Part shown: positions 1-9,044 of the stretch, piece after piece | Numbering within the stretch: the stretch's first letter is position 1 | Layout of the letters: every line of letters starts with the position of its first letter | From: Kordia jejudonensis | GTDB lineage: Bacteria; Bacteroidota; Bacteroidia; Flavobacteriales; Flavobacteriaceae | Direction of reading: 5' to 3' | Length of the DNA stretch: 64,000 nt | Assembly: GCF_001005315.1 (NCBI RefSeq) | Contig: NZ_LBMG01000004.1 | Location: 124,001 to 188,000, forward strand | The notes under the pieces: generated by a model | Told to the model about the DNA's origin: nothing | Databases searched by the model: none | Seen by the model: only the letters and a program-made list of their open reading frames with translations | Translations under genes and position numbers: made by a program

Positions 1-1456
1 GGTAGAAGTTTGTTATTTGTTGAATGATTCGGCGAGTGCATTCTATTACATGGAAAAAAACAAAGCGTTGTTATTACAGGAAAACATCAAAACGTTTCAG
101 GCGAAACTAAACCTAAATGTACCCAAAAATTTGGTAGCACGTGATCATCAATTGCATTACAAAATGTTGGCGTTGCAAGAAGCATCTCAGCAACATACAG
201 AAGATGAAGCATGGAAAAAAACATATGCAGAAACACATAAAGAATACGAGCAATTTAAAGATTCTATGCAATCTGAATATCCTGAATACATGAGAACAAA
301 GCAGGAAGTTGCCATTACCTCATTGCACAAAACTCGTACAAGTGTTACACAAAAAAAGGAAGCCTTTGTAGAATACATTTTAAATGAAGCCGATGGTTAC
401 GGAATTTACGTTGATTCGGAAAAACCAGTATTTTTTAAAATTTCAAATACGCCAAAATTTCAAGAAGAACTGCAAATAATATCTTCGTTGATGACCAAAC
501 GTTTGTTGTCTGATGAAGAGTTGATCACGTATAAAAAAGTAGCACACAGTATCTTTACACAACTATTTCCGTTTGAAAATGCTGTAGAACGCTTGAAAGG
601 TAAAAAACTTACCGTCGTAGCCGATCAACAATTGCAATATGTGCCTTTTGAAATTTTACGCATACAAAATGACGGCGATTTGGCAAAACATTATCTCGTA
701 AACAATACGGAAATAGTGTATTTACAATCTTTTTCACTATTTGAACAAATTCAGAAAAAGCAAAATTCGCCAGCGCAAAAACTGTTAACCATTGCACCAC
801 AAGAATTTAAAAATCCACAATTGCCCAATTTAACAGGAACGGAAAAAATGTTGCAATTGGTAAAGGACATTGACAAATCGGTCATTCTTACAAAACAAGA
901 AGCATCGAAAGCAAATTTCATAGCAAAACAAAATGACTTTGAAATCATGCACTTCAACACACACGCAGGTTTAGACAGTCTCACACAAAAGCCTTGGATC
1001 TCATTTTACGAAGAAAAAATGACACTTGCGGAACTCTTTGGCTTGGAAAATCAGGCAGATTTGGTCATTTTAGATGCATGTCAAACAAACGATGGAATCA
1101 ATCTTTCTGGTGAAGGTGTTATCAACCTTTCAAGAGGTTTCTTTTACAATGGTACGCAAAGTGTCATGGCTTCTCTTTGGAATGTAAATGAACAAGCTGG
1201 AAACGAACTCTTACAAACCTTTTATCGTGAACTCACACAAGGAACAACAAAATCGAAAGCGTTACAAATAGCCAAAAAAGAGTACTTGCAAAAGCATCAG
1301 TTTTCACAAAATACGCCGTACTATTGGGCAGCTTTTACGCTCACAGGAAGTACCAATGCTGTGGAATTTCAATCAACTTCGTATACAATATACATCTTAT
1401 TCGGCATCATAATTATTATCGTTTTTGGAAGCTATATATGGCTCAGAAAGCGGTAA
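1..1456 (+). CDS. TPR-CHAT (caspase-like) membrane protein, 5' end outside the window
   Basis: The reading frame is open from base 2, with no stop upstream of the first possible start (TTG at 17), so the gene begins before the window. The visible part is an alpha-helical, TPR-like region (about residues 1-140 counted from base 17) followed by a CHAT domain, the caspase/HetF-type cysteine peptidase fold. The likely catalytic pair is His316 in the NTHAG motif and Cys355 in LDACQTN. The last 24 residues form one transmembrane helix with a basic tail (LRKR). By analogy with the complete homologue at 29415-32213, which has a signal peptide, the TPR and CHAT parts probably lie in the periplasm. The two genes downstream on the same strand encode a beta-roll protein and a T9SS-sorted protein, echoing the second CHAT locus. 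Substrate unknown. Confidence 0.88.
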   Translation, partial: VEVCYLLNDSASAFYYMEKNKALLLQENIKTFQAKLNLNVPKNLVARDHQLHYKMLALQEASQQHTEDEAWKKTYAETHKEYEQFKDSMQSEYPEYMRTKQEVAITSLHKTRTSVTQKKEAFVEYILNEADGYGIYVDSEKPVFFKISNTPKFQEELQIISSLMTKRLLSDEELITYKKVAHSIFTQLFPFENAVERLKGKKLTVVADQQLQYVPFEILRIQNDGDLAKHYLVNNTEIVYLQSFSLFEQIQKKQNSPAQKLLTIAPQEFKNPQLPNLTGTEKMLQLVKDIDKSVILTKQEASKANFIAKQNDFEIMHFNTHAGLDSLTQKPWISFYEEKMTLAELFGLENQADLVILDACQTNDGINLSGEGVINLSRGFFYNGTQSVMASLWNVNEQAGNELLQTFYRELTQGTTKSKALQIAKKEYLQKHQFSQNTPYYWAAFTLTGSTNAVEFQSTSYTIYILFGIIIIIVFGSYIWLRKR

Positions 1457-1538
1457 TTGCAACAGTTTCATTTCGAGAAACGATAAGTATTCAAAAATAA
1501 ATGGGTAATGAAATTTTCAAAACTTCCCTATTAGATAT

Positions 1539-1550
1539 AAGACCGGTCTT
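1539..1550. promoter_or_regulatory. Perfect 12-bp palindrome upstream of the beta-roll gene
   Basis: The sequence AAGACCGGTCTT is a perfect palindrome, 61 bases before the start at 1612, in the 155-bp gap between the CHAT gene and the beta-roll gene. It could be an operator or part of a terminator; a GAGG/CCTC pair follows it. No T-run supports a simple terminator. Confidence 0.25.
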
Positions 1551-1611
1551 TTGAGGTAATATCCAACGCCTCTTAAAATAACAACAGGAAAAAATATCTA
1601 ATTAAAAAATT

Positions 1612-2712
1612 ATGAAAAACAAACTACACGCAGTAGTCCTTGTCGTAGGACTATTCATTACAACCATCAATTACGCACAACCAAATTGGGGAACTAATAC
1701 CTTAGATCCTACTTCATCTGCTTTTGGTGACGGAAATATCGTAAATGGTAGAAATTCAACAGCAGTTGGAACGGGAAATGTTATGAATTTAAGTTCTACA
1801 GATGCTGGATTCATGGCAGGGCGTAACAATAATGTAGACAAAGATTATTCATTCGCTTTTGGACTCTCAAATATAGTATCAGGGACACAATCAGGAGCTT
1901 TCGGAACTAATAACAATGTAAGTGGTTTAAACGCTTTTAGTTTTGGTCATAGCAACAAATCTACAGCGCCACATTCATTCACTTTCGGAAGAAATACACA
2001 AGCAAACGGAACATTTTCATTTACTTTCGGACAAGATATTGTAAATACTAAAAACTATTCGTTTCTCATTGGATTTGATGCGAATCAACCAGTATTTTCA
2101 GCTACAAAAGATACTACTATCGGAGCAAAAGTTGGTATCGGAACCGATAATCCTGAGGCACGTTTTGATGTGCGTTTGGGTGATAAACAAGAAATTAGAA
2201 TTCAACCAGAAGTTCCAAATACATATGGAGGAATTTCTTTTAAACACAGCGATGGAAGCGAAAACTGGAGAATCAGAGCTTTTAGCAACTTTCATGGCGG
2301 TTACGGAAACATTTTGAGTATTGTAAGTTCTAACAAAGACAACTTATGGATTTCTGCTGGAAAAACCATGATTGGCGATTGGTTTGACTTTGATCCATGT
2401 GAAGATTGTGATGATTATGAACTATTTGTAAAAAAAGGAATTCGTACACAAAAAATAAAAGTAGATGTGGCGGCTGGTGTTTGGGCAGATTATGTATTTG
2501 CGAAAAATTACAACTTAAAACCGCTAGAAGAAGTTGAAACATTCATCAACGAAAATGGTCATTTGCCAAATATTCCATCTGCGGAAGAAGTAGAAAGTGA
2601 AGGATTGAATTTAGGCGAAATAGATGCAAAACTTTTAGAAAAAATTGAAGAACTTACCTTGTATGTAATTGAATTAAAAAAGGAAATCAATGAATTAAAG
2701 AAGATAAAATAA
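1612..2712 (+). CDS. Secreted beta-roll (YadA-head-like) repeat protein
   Basis: 366 residues with a clear Sec signal peptide (MKNKLHAVV...NYAQ). Residues about 30-150 contain repeats of roughly 14 residues with the pattern G-x-x-N-x-x-x-G-x-x-S-x-A-F-G (for example SFAFGLSNIVSG and GAFGTNNNVSG), like the left-handed beta-roll of trimeric autotransporter heads. The C-terminal third carries the module common in Bacteroidota surface or tail-fibre-like proteins (KPLEEVETFINENGHLPNIPSAEEV) and ends in a coiled coil (residues about 340-366), which suggests trimerisation. It is encoded between a CHAT protein and a T9SS-sorted hydrolase and ends 18 bases before the latter, so the two are probably co-transcribed. 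A role as a surface filament or adhesin is inferred from the repeats; the partner is unknown. Confidence 0.75.
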   Translation: MKNKLHAVVLVVGLFITTINYAQPNWGTNTLDPTSSAFGDGNIVNGRNSTAVGTGNVMNLSSTDAGFMAGRNNNVDKDYSFAFGLSNIVSGTQSGAFGTNNNVSGLNAFSFGHSNKSTAPHSFTFGRNTQANGTFSFTFGQDIVNTKNYSFLIGFDANQPVFSATKDTTIGAKVGIGTDNPEARFDVRLGDKQEIRIQPEVPNTYGGISFKHSDGSENWRIRAFSNFHGGYGNILSIVSSNKDNLWISAGKTMIGDWFDFDPCEDCDDYELFVKKGIRTQKIKVDVAAGVWADYVFAKNYNLKPLEEVETFINENGHLPNIPSAEEVESEGLNLGEIDAKLLEKIEELTLYVIELKKEINELKKIK

Positions 2713-2730
2713 TCTAAATACACAGACATT

Positions 2731-5550
2731 ATGAAAATTTATACCAAACATATATGTGCGTTGCTATTTTTGATCGCGCAGATAAGTTGGTCACAAAATA
2801 ATGCACCTGCAACGCATGACGAATTAAATCAGCGTGTATTTGGAAATATTATTCCACATTGTGATACCAATTTTTTACTCAATCTGAGTAACGCACAATC
2901 GTCTATATTTCAACTAGGCGGACAAACATCGGGACAACAGCAAAACCGAACAGCAAGCGACTGGATTTTAGCATACAACGATTTGTACTTATCCAATCTA
3001 TCACAGCAAAACCCGTATGAACCTCTCGCGAATTATTATACAGAGATGGCAAAAAACAGACATCAAGAAGATGGCGATATCATCAAAATTCCGATCGGTG
3101 TATTATTTACAACATACAATTTTGTCGATGTTGAAACGGCACTTGCGCAGCAAAAACTAACTGTAGCGTCTGATGGTTACAAACTAAAATTGAATGCGAA
3201 TCCGCAACAAGTAATTCAAAAGGAAACTGTATTTGCGGCAAACATTCTAGCAGACGAACTATCTGTATATGAAACGGTTCGTGTTTCGTTAGAAAATCAA
3301 TACAACATCTCACAAGAACAGATTCAAAGTATAGAAATCATACAAAATGGTGTTTCTTTAGGAATTCTCGGGAACGGAAGTTATGTAGACATACAACTAA
3401 ATGTTGGTGTAAATAACTTTACCGTAAAATACACATCACAACTCGGAAATCTATTTACAGATAACTTTACATTGATTGGAAAAGGATTGCCGTCACTTAC
3501 ATCATCAAGTGCATTTTCAATTTCAAACATATTGAGTACAGGAGCTGAAACGTTTACGAACAGTAACATGTATGGACAAAGTCAAAAAGCAGAAATCAAA
3601 GTATTTTACGGCTGTAATAACAAGCAAAGAGTACTTACAAAACCTGCCATCATGGTAATGGGTTACAATCCATTAAACATTGAAAATTTCATTACGTTAG
3701 TTACAAAGTACAATACCAACGGCTATTTGGACGAACTACATCAGCGAAATTTTGATGTCATTGTAATCAGGTTTGGCTATGGCGCAGATCGTATTGAAAA
3801 TCAAGCATTGTTGGTAAAAGACATTGTCAAAACGATCAATCAGCGAAAATTTAACAATGGTTCGTACATTGAGAATCACATTACAGGGTATAGTTCGGGC
3901 GCTTTGGTAGCAAGAATGGCGTTAAAAATGATGGAAACAGATTACAGTGCGACTCCAATTGTGGACAATTTGCATCATTCTCGGTTGTTAATTTCCTATG
4001 ATGGAGAACACAAAGGCGCAAACATTCCACTGGCGGCGCAACATTCGTTGGTAAGTATTTTGGAAAATCCACAATGGTATTTACCAGCTACTGACGTTTT
4101 AGGATTACTAGAGCAGTATTTCTTTATCAGTTCGCCATTGGCAAAAGATTTCTTAATCTATCATTATACGCAAACAGGAGATGCAGGAAGTCCAACACAA
4201 GCGCCACATCCGTTTTTTGTTGACTCTCGCCACAAACTTTCATCAGATTATTACTATCAACCAGCTCCGTATGACAAACCTGGAAGCTATCCAATTCTTC
4301 GAAACATTGGTGTTTCGGACGGTGCGGACAGACCTGAAGATTCCAATCATGTCATTGGTACCTTACCTGATAATGCAACGATGCTTGAAATAGACAAACA
4401 CGTAGGTTTTTGGGGCTGGGACAGACACAACTTTATGGAATGGCGTCCTGTTGATGGAGCTGGACATATGGTTTTTAGACGATTTTTTAGAAAAAAGCCA
4501 ATATTTTCAGGCGATTGGGCGTACAATGTATTACTCGATGAAGAAAAGCATGTAAACGCAACTTCTTGGAACACAGATGGCGTACAAGGAAGTCATGTAG
4601 GCATTTATAATATTCTTAGAAATTTTACGAAAGCTACGTTTTTACAATTCAGTCCAGCAGTAGATATTGAATCAACAGATTGTTTTCTACCAACATCAAG
4701 TGCATTAGACATTAATGTAGTAAGTCAATTTGAATACGATTTACGAGCAAACAATTTACTTCCTGAAACGGCAAGTTCGCAAACAACACAATTTGGTTAT
4801 CCTTCTATCAGTCATGGTTCGGGTCAATATGCCATTACACCTTTCGATGCAGTTTATGCAGCAGAAATTGATGTAAAACATGGCGCAGGTTCGGAAGATG
4901 ATCCAGAAACTCCATTACTAACAGAATTTATGCTCGATGAAACGCATTACGATGACATTTGGTTGCAATTTTTAAGAGTTGGACATTTCGCTGGCGGATC
5001 GTATAACTTTTATCCAGTAAAATACGAAGCAGTCACGTCGATTGCTACTGGTGAAAATGTAACGATAAAAACACAAAAAAAGCCATTCATTGTATTGCCA
5101 GAAGCGGATGTGGAAATGAAAGCAGGAGAAACAATCACCTTTGAACCTGGTACAGAAATTCAATTTGGTGCCGAATTGATCGCTTATATTGCTCCTGTAG
5201 ACGAATGTGGAGAAGGAAAAATGATGCAAAGTGGAGGCGATCGTGGTAATTCAAATCAAAATTATGATGAAATTATCAAAAAAGAGGAAACTTTGGCTGT
5301 TACTGATGAACAAGCACTAACACTCTATCCAAATCCTTCTAACAATGAAACTACAATTTATATCAAAGATTTTGATGCAAAAACCAGTTATCAAATTGAA
5401 TTGTATAACATTCAAGGAATACCACAGTTACAACTAAAAACAACTACGCAAAAAACGATGGTAAACCTACAGCAATTGGCTATAGGAATATATGTGGTAA
5501 AAGTTTCTAACGGAAACAATTCATACACCACAAAATTGGTTAAACAATAA
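2731..5550 (+). CDS. T9SS-sorted alpha/beta-hydrolase-like protein
   Basis: 939 residues. An N-terminal signal peptide (ending near ISWSQ) and a C-terminal type A sorting domain (LTLYPNPSNNE... to TTKLVKQ) show export by type IX secretion to the cell surface or medium. The middle (residues about 300-460) looks like an alpha/beta-hydrolase or lipase: PAIMVMGYNP, then VIVIRFGYG, then a nucleophile elbow GYSSG with Ser388, then a DGEHKGANIP segment. Acidic and histidine partners are probable but not pinned. The C-terminal 150 residues before the sorting signal contain a short beta-rich segment (ITFEPGTEIQFGAELIAYIAP) typical of T9SS cargo. It follows the beta-roll gene by 18 bases. The lipid or ester substrate is unknown. 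Confidence 0.72.
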   Translation: MKIYTKHICALLFLIAQISWSQNNAPATHDELNQRVFGNIIPHCDTNFLLNLSNAQSSIFQLGGQTSGQQQNRTASDWILAYNDLYLSNLSQQNPYEPLANYYTEMAKNRHQEDGDIIKIPIGVLFTTYNFVDVETALAQQKLTVASDGYKLKLNANPQQVIQKETVFAANILADELSVYETVRVSLENQYNISQEQIQSIEIIQNGVSLGILGNGSYVDIQLNVGVNNFTVKYTSQLGNLFTDNFTLIGKGLPSLTSSSAFSISNILSTGAETFTNSNMYGQSQKAEIKVFYGCNNKQRVLTKPAIMVMGYNPLNIENFITLVTKYNTNGYLDELHQRNFDVIVIRFGYGADRIENQALLVKDIVKTINQRKFNNGSYIENHITGYSSGALVARMALKMMETDYSATPIVDNLHHSRLLISYDGEHKGANIPLAAQHSLVSILENPQWYLPATDVLGLLEQYFFISSPLAKDFLIYHYTQTGDAGSPTQAPHPFFVDSRHKLSSDYYYQPAPYDKPGSYPILRNIGVSDGADRPEDSNHVIGTLPDNATMLEIDKHVGFWGWDRHNFMEWRPVDGAGHMVFRRFFRKKPIFSGDWAYNVLLDEEKHVNATSWNTDGVQGSHVGIYNILRNFTKATFLQFSPAVDIESTDCFLPTSSALDINVVSQFEYDLRANNLLPETASSQTTQFGYPSISHGSGQYAITPFDAVYAAEIDVKHGAGSEDDPETPLLTEFMLDETHYDDIWLQFLRVGHFAGGSYNFYPVKYEAVTSIATGENVTIKTQKKPFIVLPEADVEMKAGETITFEPGTEIQFGAELIAYIAPVDECGEGKMMQSGGDRGNSNQNYDEIIKKEETLAVTDEQALTLYPNPSNNETTIYIKDFDAKTSYQIELYNIQGIPQLQLKTTTQKTMVNLQQLAIGIYVVKVSNGNNSYTTKLVKQ

Positions 5551-5653
5551 CATCCGTATGCAAACATCACTAAAGGTATATGTATAATAGATACAACTGC
5601 AATCAGACCAACTGAAAAACGTGTATCACTTTGCGTTGATTATGCATATAAAG

Positions 5654-5685
5654 AAAGGCTTTCCGTAACAGGAAAGCCTTTTGAA
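5654..5685 (+). terminator. Hairpin terminator after the T9SS hydrolase gene
   Basis: An 11-bp perfect stem (AAAGGCTTTCC with GGAAAGCCTTT, loop GTAACA) 100 bases past the stop codon at 5550. The stem ends in TTTT on the plus strand, so it can end the plus transcript. Confidence 0.75.
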
Positions 5686-5778
5686 TATAGCGTAAAACAA
5701 TACAGTTTTTAAAAAAAATAAAGGCATTTCATAAATTATGTATACTTTTATGCATCAAACACATTAGGAAGTACATCA

Positions 5779-6714
5779 ATGAAGATACTTATCACAGGAA
5801 TTGCTGGATTTATTGGATCGCATGTTGCAGAATATTTACAAAAAGCTGGACATACTATTATAGGAATTGACAACTTTTCAACTTATTATCCTGTAGATTT
5901 AAAACAAAAAAATGCAGCTGTTCTTAGATCGAAAGGTATCGAAATTTTAAAAGAAGATTTACGTGATGCAGCTTCCATTGAAAAACTTCCAAAAGGAATA
6001 CACTATATTTTTCACTTTGCCGCACAACCTGGCATTGCAGCAACATCAACTTTTGAAGACTACTTGACGAATAATGTGATTGCTACACAAAATTTACTAA
6101 CATACGCATTGGCCGAAAAAGAGTTGAAACTGTTTGTAAATATTGGAACTTCTTCTATTTATGGCTTAAATGCAACACATCCAGAATCGGTAGCGCCAGA
6201 ACCTGCTTCACATTATGGCGTGACAAAATTAGCCGCTGAACAATTGGTTTTACACAATTCAAGATTGAACAAACTCAACGCATGTTCATTACGATTATAT
6301 TCAGTTTACGGTTCGCGTGAACGACCAGATAAACTTTTCACAAAACTGTTAGATTGTGGATTGAATAATAAATCATTTCCACTATTTACAGGAAGTTTGA
6401 CGCATTTGCGAAGCTTTACACATGTAAGTGATATTGTGGATGGAATCACAAGTGTAATAGGTAAAGAAGAAGTGTGTAATGGAGAAATTTTCAACATTGG
6501 AACGGAAGCAGAATATACCACACAAGAAGGTGTTGATGCGGTTGAAAAATTACTGAACACAACCATACAATTCAACGAATTGCCACCGCGTTCGGGCGAT
6601 CAGCAACGTACCAAAGCAAACATTGACAAAGCTCGAAAACTCTTAAACTACAACCCGAAAGTAACTTTAGAAGAAGGCGTTGCCGAACAATTGGCTTGGT
6701 TTCGAAATTTATGA
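5779..6714 (+). CDS. NAD-dependent epimerase/dehydratase (nucleotide-sugar SDR)
   Basis: 311 residues of the extended short-chain dehydrogenase family. The NAD-binding motif GIAGFIGSH is at residues 7-15 and the catalytic Tyr-x-x-x-Lys appears as YGVTK around residue 150. The N-terminal segment GIDNFSTYYPVDLKQ resembles UDP-glucuronate and UDP-glucose 4-epimerases, so it probably interconverts UDP-hexoses for surface polysaccharides. It is about 20 residues shorter than typical UDP-glucuronate epimerases. It stands alone on the plus strand and converges with the envelope-glycan operon at 6793-9754. The exact sugar cannot be decided from the sequence. A TATACTTTTA element about 35 bases before the start could be the promoter. 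Confidence 0.85.
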   Translation: MKILITGIAGFIGSHVAEYLQKAGHTIIGIDNFSTYYPVDLKQKNAAVLRSKGIEILKEDLRDAASIEKLPKGIHYIFHFAAQPGIAATSTFEDYLTNNVIATQNLLTYALAEKELKLFVNIGTSSIYGLNATHPESVAPEPASHYGVTKLAAEQLVLHNSRLNKLNACSLRLYSVYGSRERPDKLFTKLLDCGLNNKSFPLFTGSLTHLRSFTHVSDIVDGITSVIGKEEVCNGEIFNIGTEAEYTTQEGVDAVEKLLNTTIQFNELPPRSGDQQRTKANIDKARKLLNYNPKVTLEEGVAEQLAWFRNL

Positions 6715-6718
6715 AACC

Positions 6719-6794
6719 GAAGTTGAAATTGAAATTGAAGTTGATTTTTTCTAAAACCTAAAACCTAAAACCCAACACCCCAATACCAACACCT
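6719..6794. repeat. Microsatellite run directly after a stop codon
   Basis: Between the convergent genes lies a run of GAAGTT/GAAATT hexamers (6718-6745), then CTAAAAC heptamers (6751-6773), then CAACACC/CAATACC-like units. The first part begins four bases past the TGA stop at 6714. Twenty-three bases (6722-6744) are identical to the run after the stop of the receptor gene at 54805. Confidence 0.8.
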
Positions 6795-8424
6795 ATTTCC
6801 GCTCCACCAAATACATTTCCGTTCGCAAACGATCTTTATAACCGCCTTTAGTTTCGTCAATCGGATTCAAATCAAAGGTTTCTTGGTACGTAATTTTAGC
6901 ATTTGGAAACGCTTGTTCAACACCTTTCTTTCCATCAATCATGACCAAAACTTTAAAAGTATCTTCTTTTGGAATTTCTAACGCATGACTGTGAAGTAAC
7001 GGAACTTTTCCACCATAATCCCACACCAATTCTGGCGATTGAATATTAAACATATACACAGGAATCTTTTCTTCAGTTGCTTTGCGCGATATGTCTTTTA
7101 ACGAGTTGTATTTTGGATTGTCTAAAAATGCATTCGCCAACGGAAATCCGAAAACAATAGTTGTCATCAAAAACAAAATGATGAGGTAAAATGCTTTCTG
7201 AATCTCTTTTTCATACAAATACTTTATAATATAAAAACCTATCGGAACTAAAAGCACGGAAGTAATCCCAAATCGCGTATAAAAACCGTCTAAGCGATCT
7301 TGTAGAAACAGATAACCAACTATCGGAAATGCTAAACCAATCAATCCTACCAATCCAAAATTTATATAAATAGGAAGCTTTTCCAACTTTTGCATCTTCG
7401 TTTTAAATGATTTAAAAACATACATCATATAAAAACTTGTTGTATATGCTAACGGAATTAAAACGGGTAATAAATAACGTGATTTTTTCTCAGGAATAAC
7501 CGACAATAAAATTACCGCAAAAAGTGTCCAAAACAAGCTAAATTTATAAGCTTTCAAATTGTCTACGCGTGATTTTAAATACGGATATAACAAACTTACA
7601 AACGCAACAACAGTCCAAATTCCCGATTGTACAAAAAAGCTCCAATAGTAGTAAAATGGTCGTACATTTCTATCTTTCCAAGCGGTTGTTTCTTTATCTG
7701 CAATTGCCGTTGCGGTAGCGGTGTCCATTTCATAAATGTAAAGTGCCCACCAAGATGATAAAATTCCTGTGATAACAATTAAACCTAAAAGTGGTAACCA
7801 TTTTCGCTTAAAACCTTCGTATTTATACACAATACTGTACGCAATTATGAACGGTAAAAACAACGCAAAATGTGAAACAGGACCTTTGCTCATAAACGAT
7901 AATCCTATGAAAAGTCCAGCTAACAAGGCATTTTTCCAGATATTTTCTACGGAAGAGAAAAATTGGAATATATAGTAAATTCCAACAATCATAAAACCGT
8001 GTGCAAAAATATCCCAAGTTCCGTTTCGTCCTGCAAAAATGATGTAAAATGATGTTGCTAAAAGCAAACTATTGATAAAGGCTTGTTGTTTGTTTTTTAT
8101 AAAATATACGCCAAAACGATATGAACACAGTACTAAAAGCAACGTAATAAATGCTGAAGGAATTCGCAATGCCATTAAACTTTTAAAGCCGAAAAACATA
8201 CCTGAAATTGCTGCTAGCCAAGTCGGTAATGGTGGTTTTTCGTAACGTGGTTCGCCATTCATGGTTGTTAGTAACCAATTGCCGTCAGAAACCATTTCAC
8301 GTGCTGTGATAAAGTTTCTAGCTTCCATAATATTGGGATACAATACGTCAAGATTTACAAAAAAGATTGCAAAACAAACAATAATTAAAATCCAAATGTA
8401 ATTTTTTTCTTGTATAAAATTCAT
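6793..8424 (-). CDS. Glycosyltransferase family 39 membrane protein (ArnT/PMT-like)
   Basis: 543 residues with about a dozen hydrophobic helices. The first extracytoplasmic loop has the conserved acidic and basic residues of the family (LYPNIMEARNFITAREM, then MNGEPRYEKPPLPTWL), as in ArnT-type lipid A aminoarabinose transferases and protein O-mannosyltransferases. Such enzymes move a sugar from a polyprenyl-phosphate carrier to lipid A, protein or glycan on the outer face of the inner membrane. The gene is last in an operon with a GT2 polyprenyl-phosphate glycosyltransferase (9041) and a LAB_N protein (8421), overlapping the latter by 4 bases (ATGA), which implies translational coupling. The GT2 enzyme probably makes its donor. 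Acceptor and sugar are unknown. Confidence 0.87.
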   Translation of the reverse strand: MNFIQEKNYIWILIIVCFAIFFVNLDVLYPNIMEARNFITAREMVSDGNWLLTTMNGEPRYEKPPLPTWLAAISGMFFGFKSLMALRIPSAFITLLLVLCSYRFGVYFIKNKQQAFINSLLLATSFYIIFAGRNGTWDIFAHGFMIVGIYYIFQFFSSVENIWKNALLAGLFIGLSFMSKGPVSHFALFLPFIIAYSIVYKYEGFKRKWLPLLGLIVITGILSSWWALYIYEMDTATATAIADKETTAWKDRNVRPFYYYWSFFVQSGIWTVVAFVSLLYPYLKSRVDNLKAYKFSLFWTLFAVILLSVIPEKKSRYLLPVLIPLAYTTSFYMMYVFKSFKTKMQKLEKLPIYINFGLVGLIGLAFPIVGYLFLQDRLDGFYTRFGITSVLLVPIGFYIIKYLYEKEIQKAFYLIILFLMTTIVFGFPLANAFLDNPKYNSLKDISRKATEEKIPVYMFNIQSPELVWDYGGKVPLLHSHALEIPKEDTFKVLVMIDGKKGVEQAFPNAKITYQETFDLNPIDETKGGYKDRLRTEMYLVERK

Positions 8425-9044
8425 GATTGATTTCTTAACAACATTATATTTCTAACATAGGTAAAAATTCCGAAAACGTGTCCCGCAATTAAAATGGGAT
8501 CAACTCTAAAAATAGCGTAGGTAAATATTAAACTAGAACCTAATAAACTCAACATCCAGAAACCAAGTGGCAAGCTAGATTCTTTGTTTTTTTCGGAGTA
8601 AATCCATTGATATACAAAGCGTAAGGTAAAAATAATTTGTGCAACAATCCCTAAAATCAACAACCAATCCGGAATGGCTTCATTGTTTAGTAAATTATCA
8701 ACATCTTGCTTGTTATTATTGTATCCGATAGTGACGATAATTAGTGGGAAAATCAGTAGAAAAATTTGAACAAGTTTGTGCATCTTTTTCCATTCGCCTT
8801 GCAATTCCATATTTCTAATGTAAATAAAATAGGTCAATATTTGCCCAAGCATAATGGAGAAATCGTCACGTAAATATCCATAAATAAAGAGTAGGAAGGA
8901 AGCTATTAGACTCAGTTTCCAAAACAGGGAAGGAGTCAATACTTTTTTATTCCGTTCAGAAACAATCCATTGTAGTAAGGTTCTTCCAGAAAATAACAAT
9001 TGCGCAAGCGCGCCAATAGCAAACACATACCAAGCGTACATCAT
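8421..9044 (-). CDS. Lipid-A-disaccharide synthase N-terminal-like (LAB_N) membrane protein
   Basis: 207 residues, about six membrane helices, made of two copies of the LAB_N domain: residues about 5-80 (LAQLLFSGRTLLQWIVSE) and about 128-205 (IAQIIFTLRFVYQWIYSE). The pattern F-x-x-R-x-x-x-Q-W-I-x-S-E is repeated in both halves. LAB_N was named for its fusion to some LpxB proteins and is often found with ArnC/ArnT-like glycosyltransferases. It overlaps its neighbours by 4 bases on both sides, so the three genes form one tightly coupled operon. The probable role is carrier handling or flipping in glycolipid modification; this is inferred from context only. Confidence 0.85.
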   Translation of the reverse strand: MMYAWYVFAIGALAQLLFSGRTLLQWIVSERNKKVLTPSLFWKLSLIASFLLFIYGYLRDDFSIMLGQILTYFIYIRNMELQGEWKKMHKLVQIFLLIFPLIIVTIGYNNNKQDVDNLLNNEAIPDWLLILGIVAQIIFTLRFVYQWIYSEKNKESSLPLGFWMLSLLGSSLIFTYAIFRVDPILIAGHVFGIFTYVRNIMLLRNQS

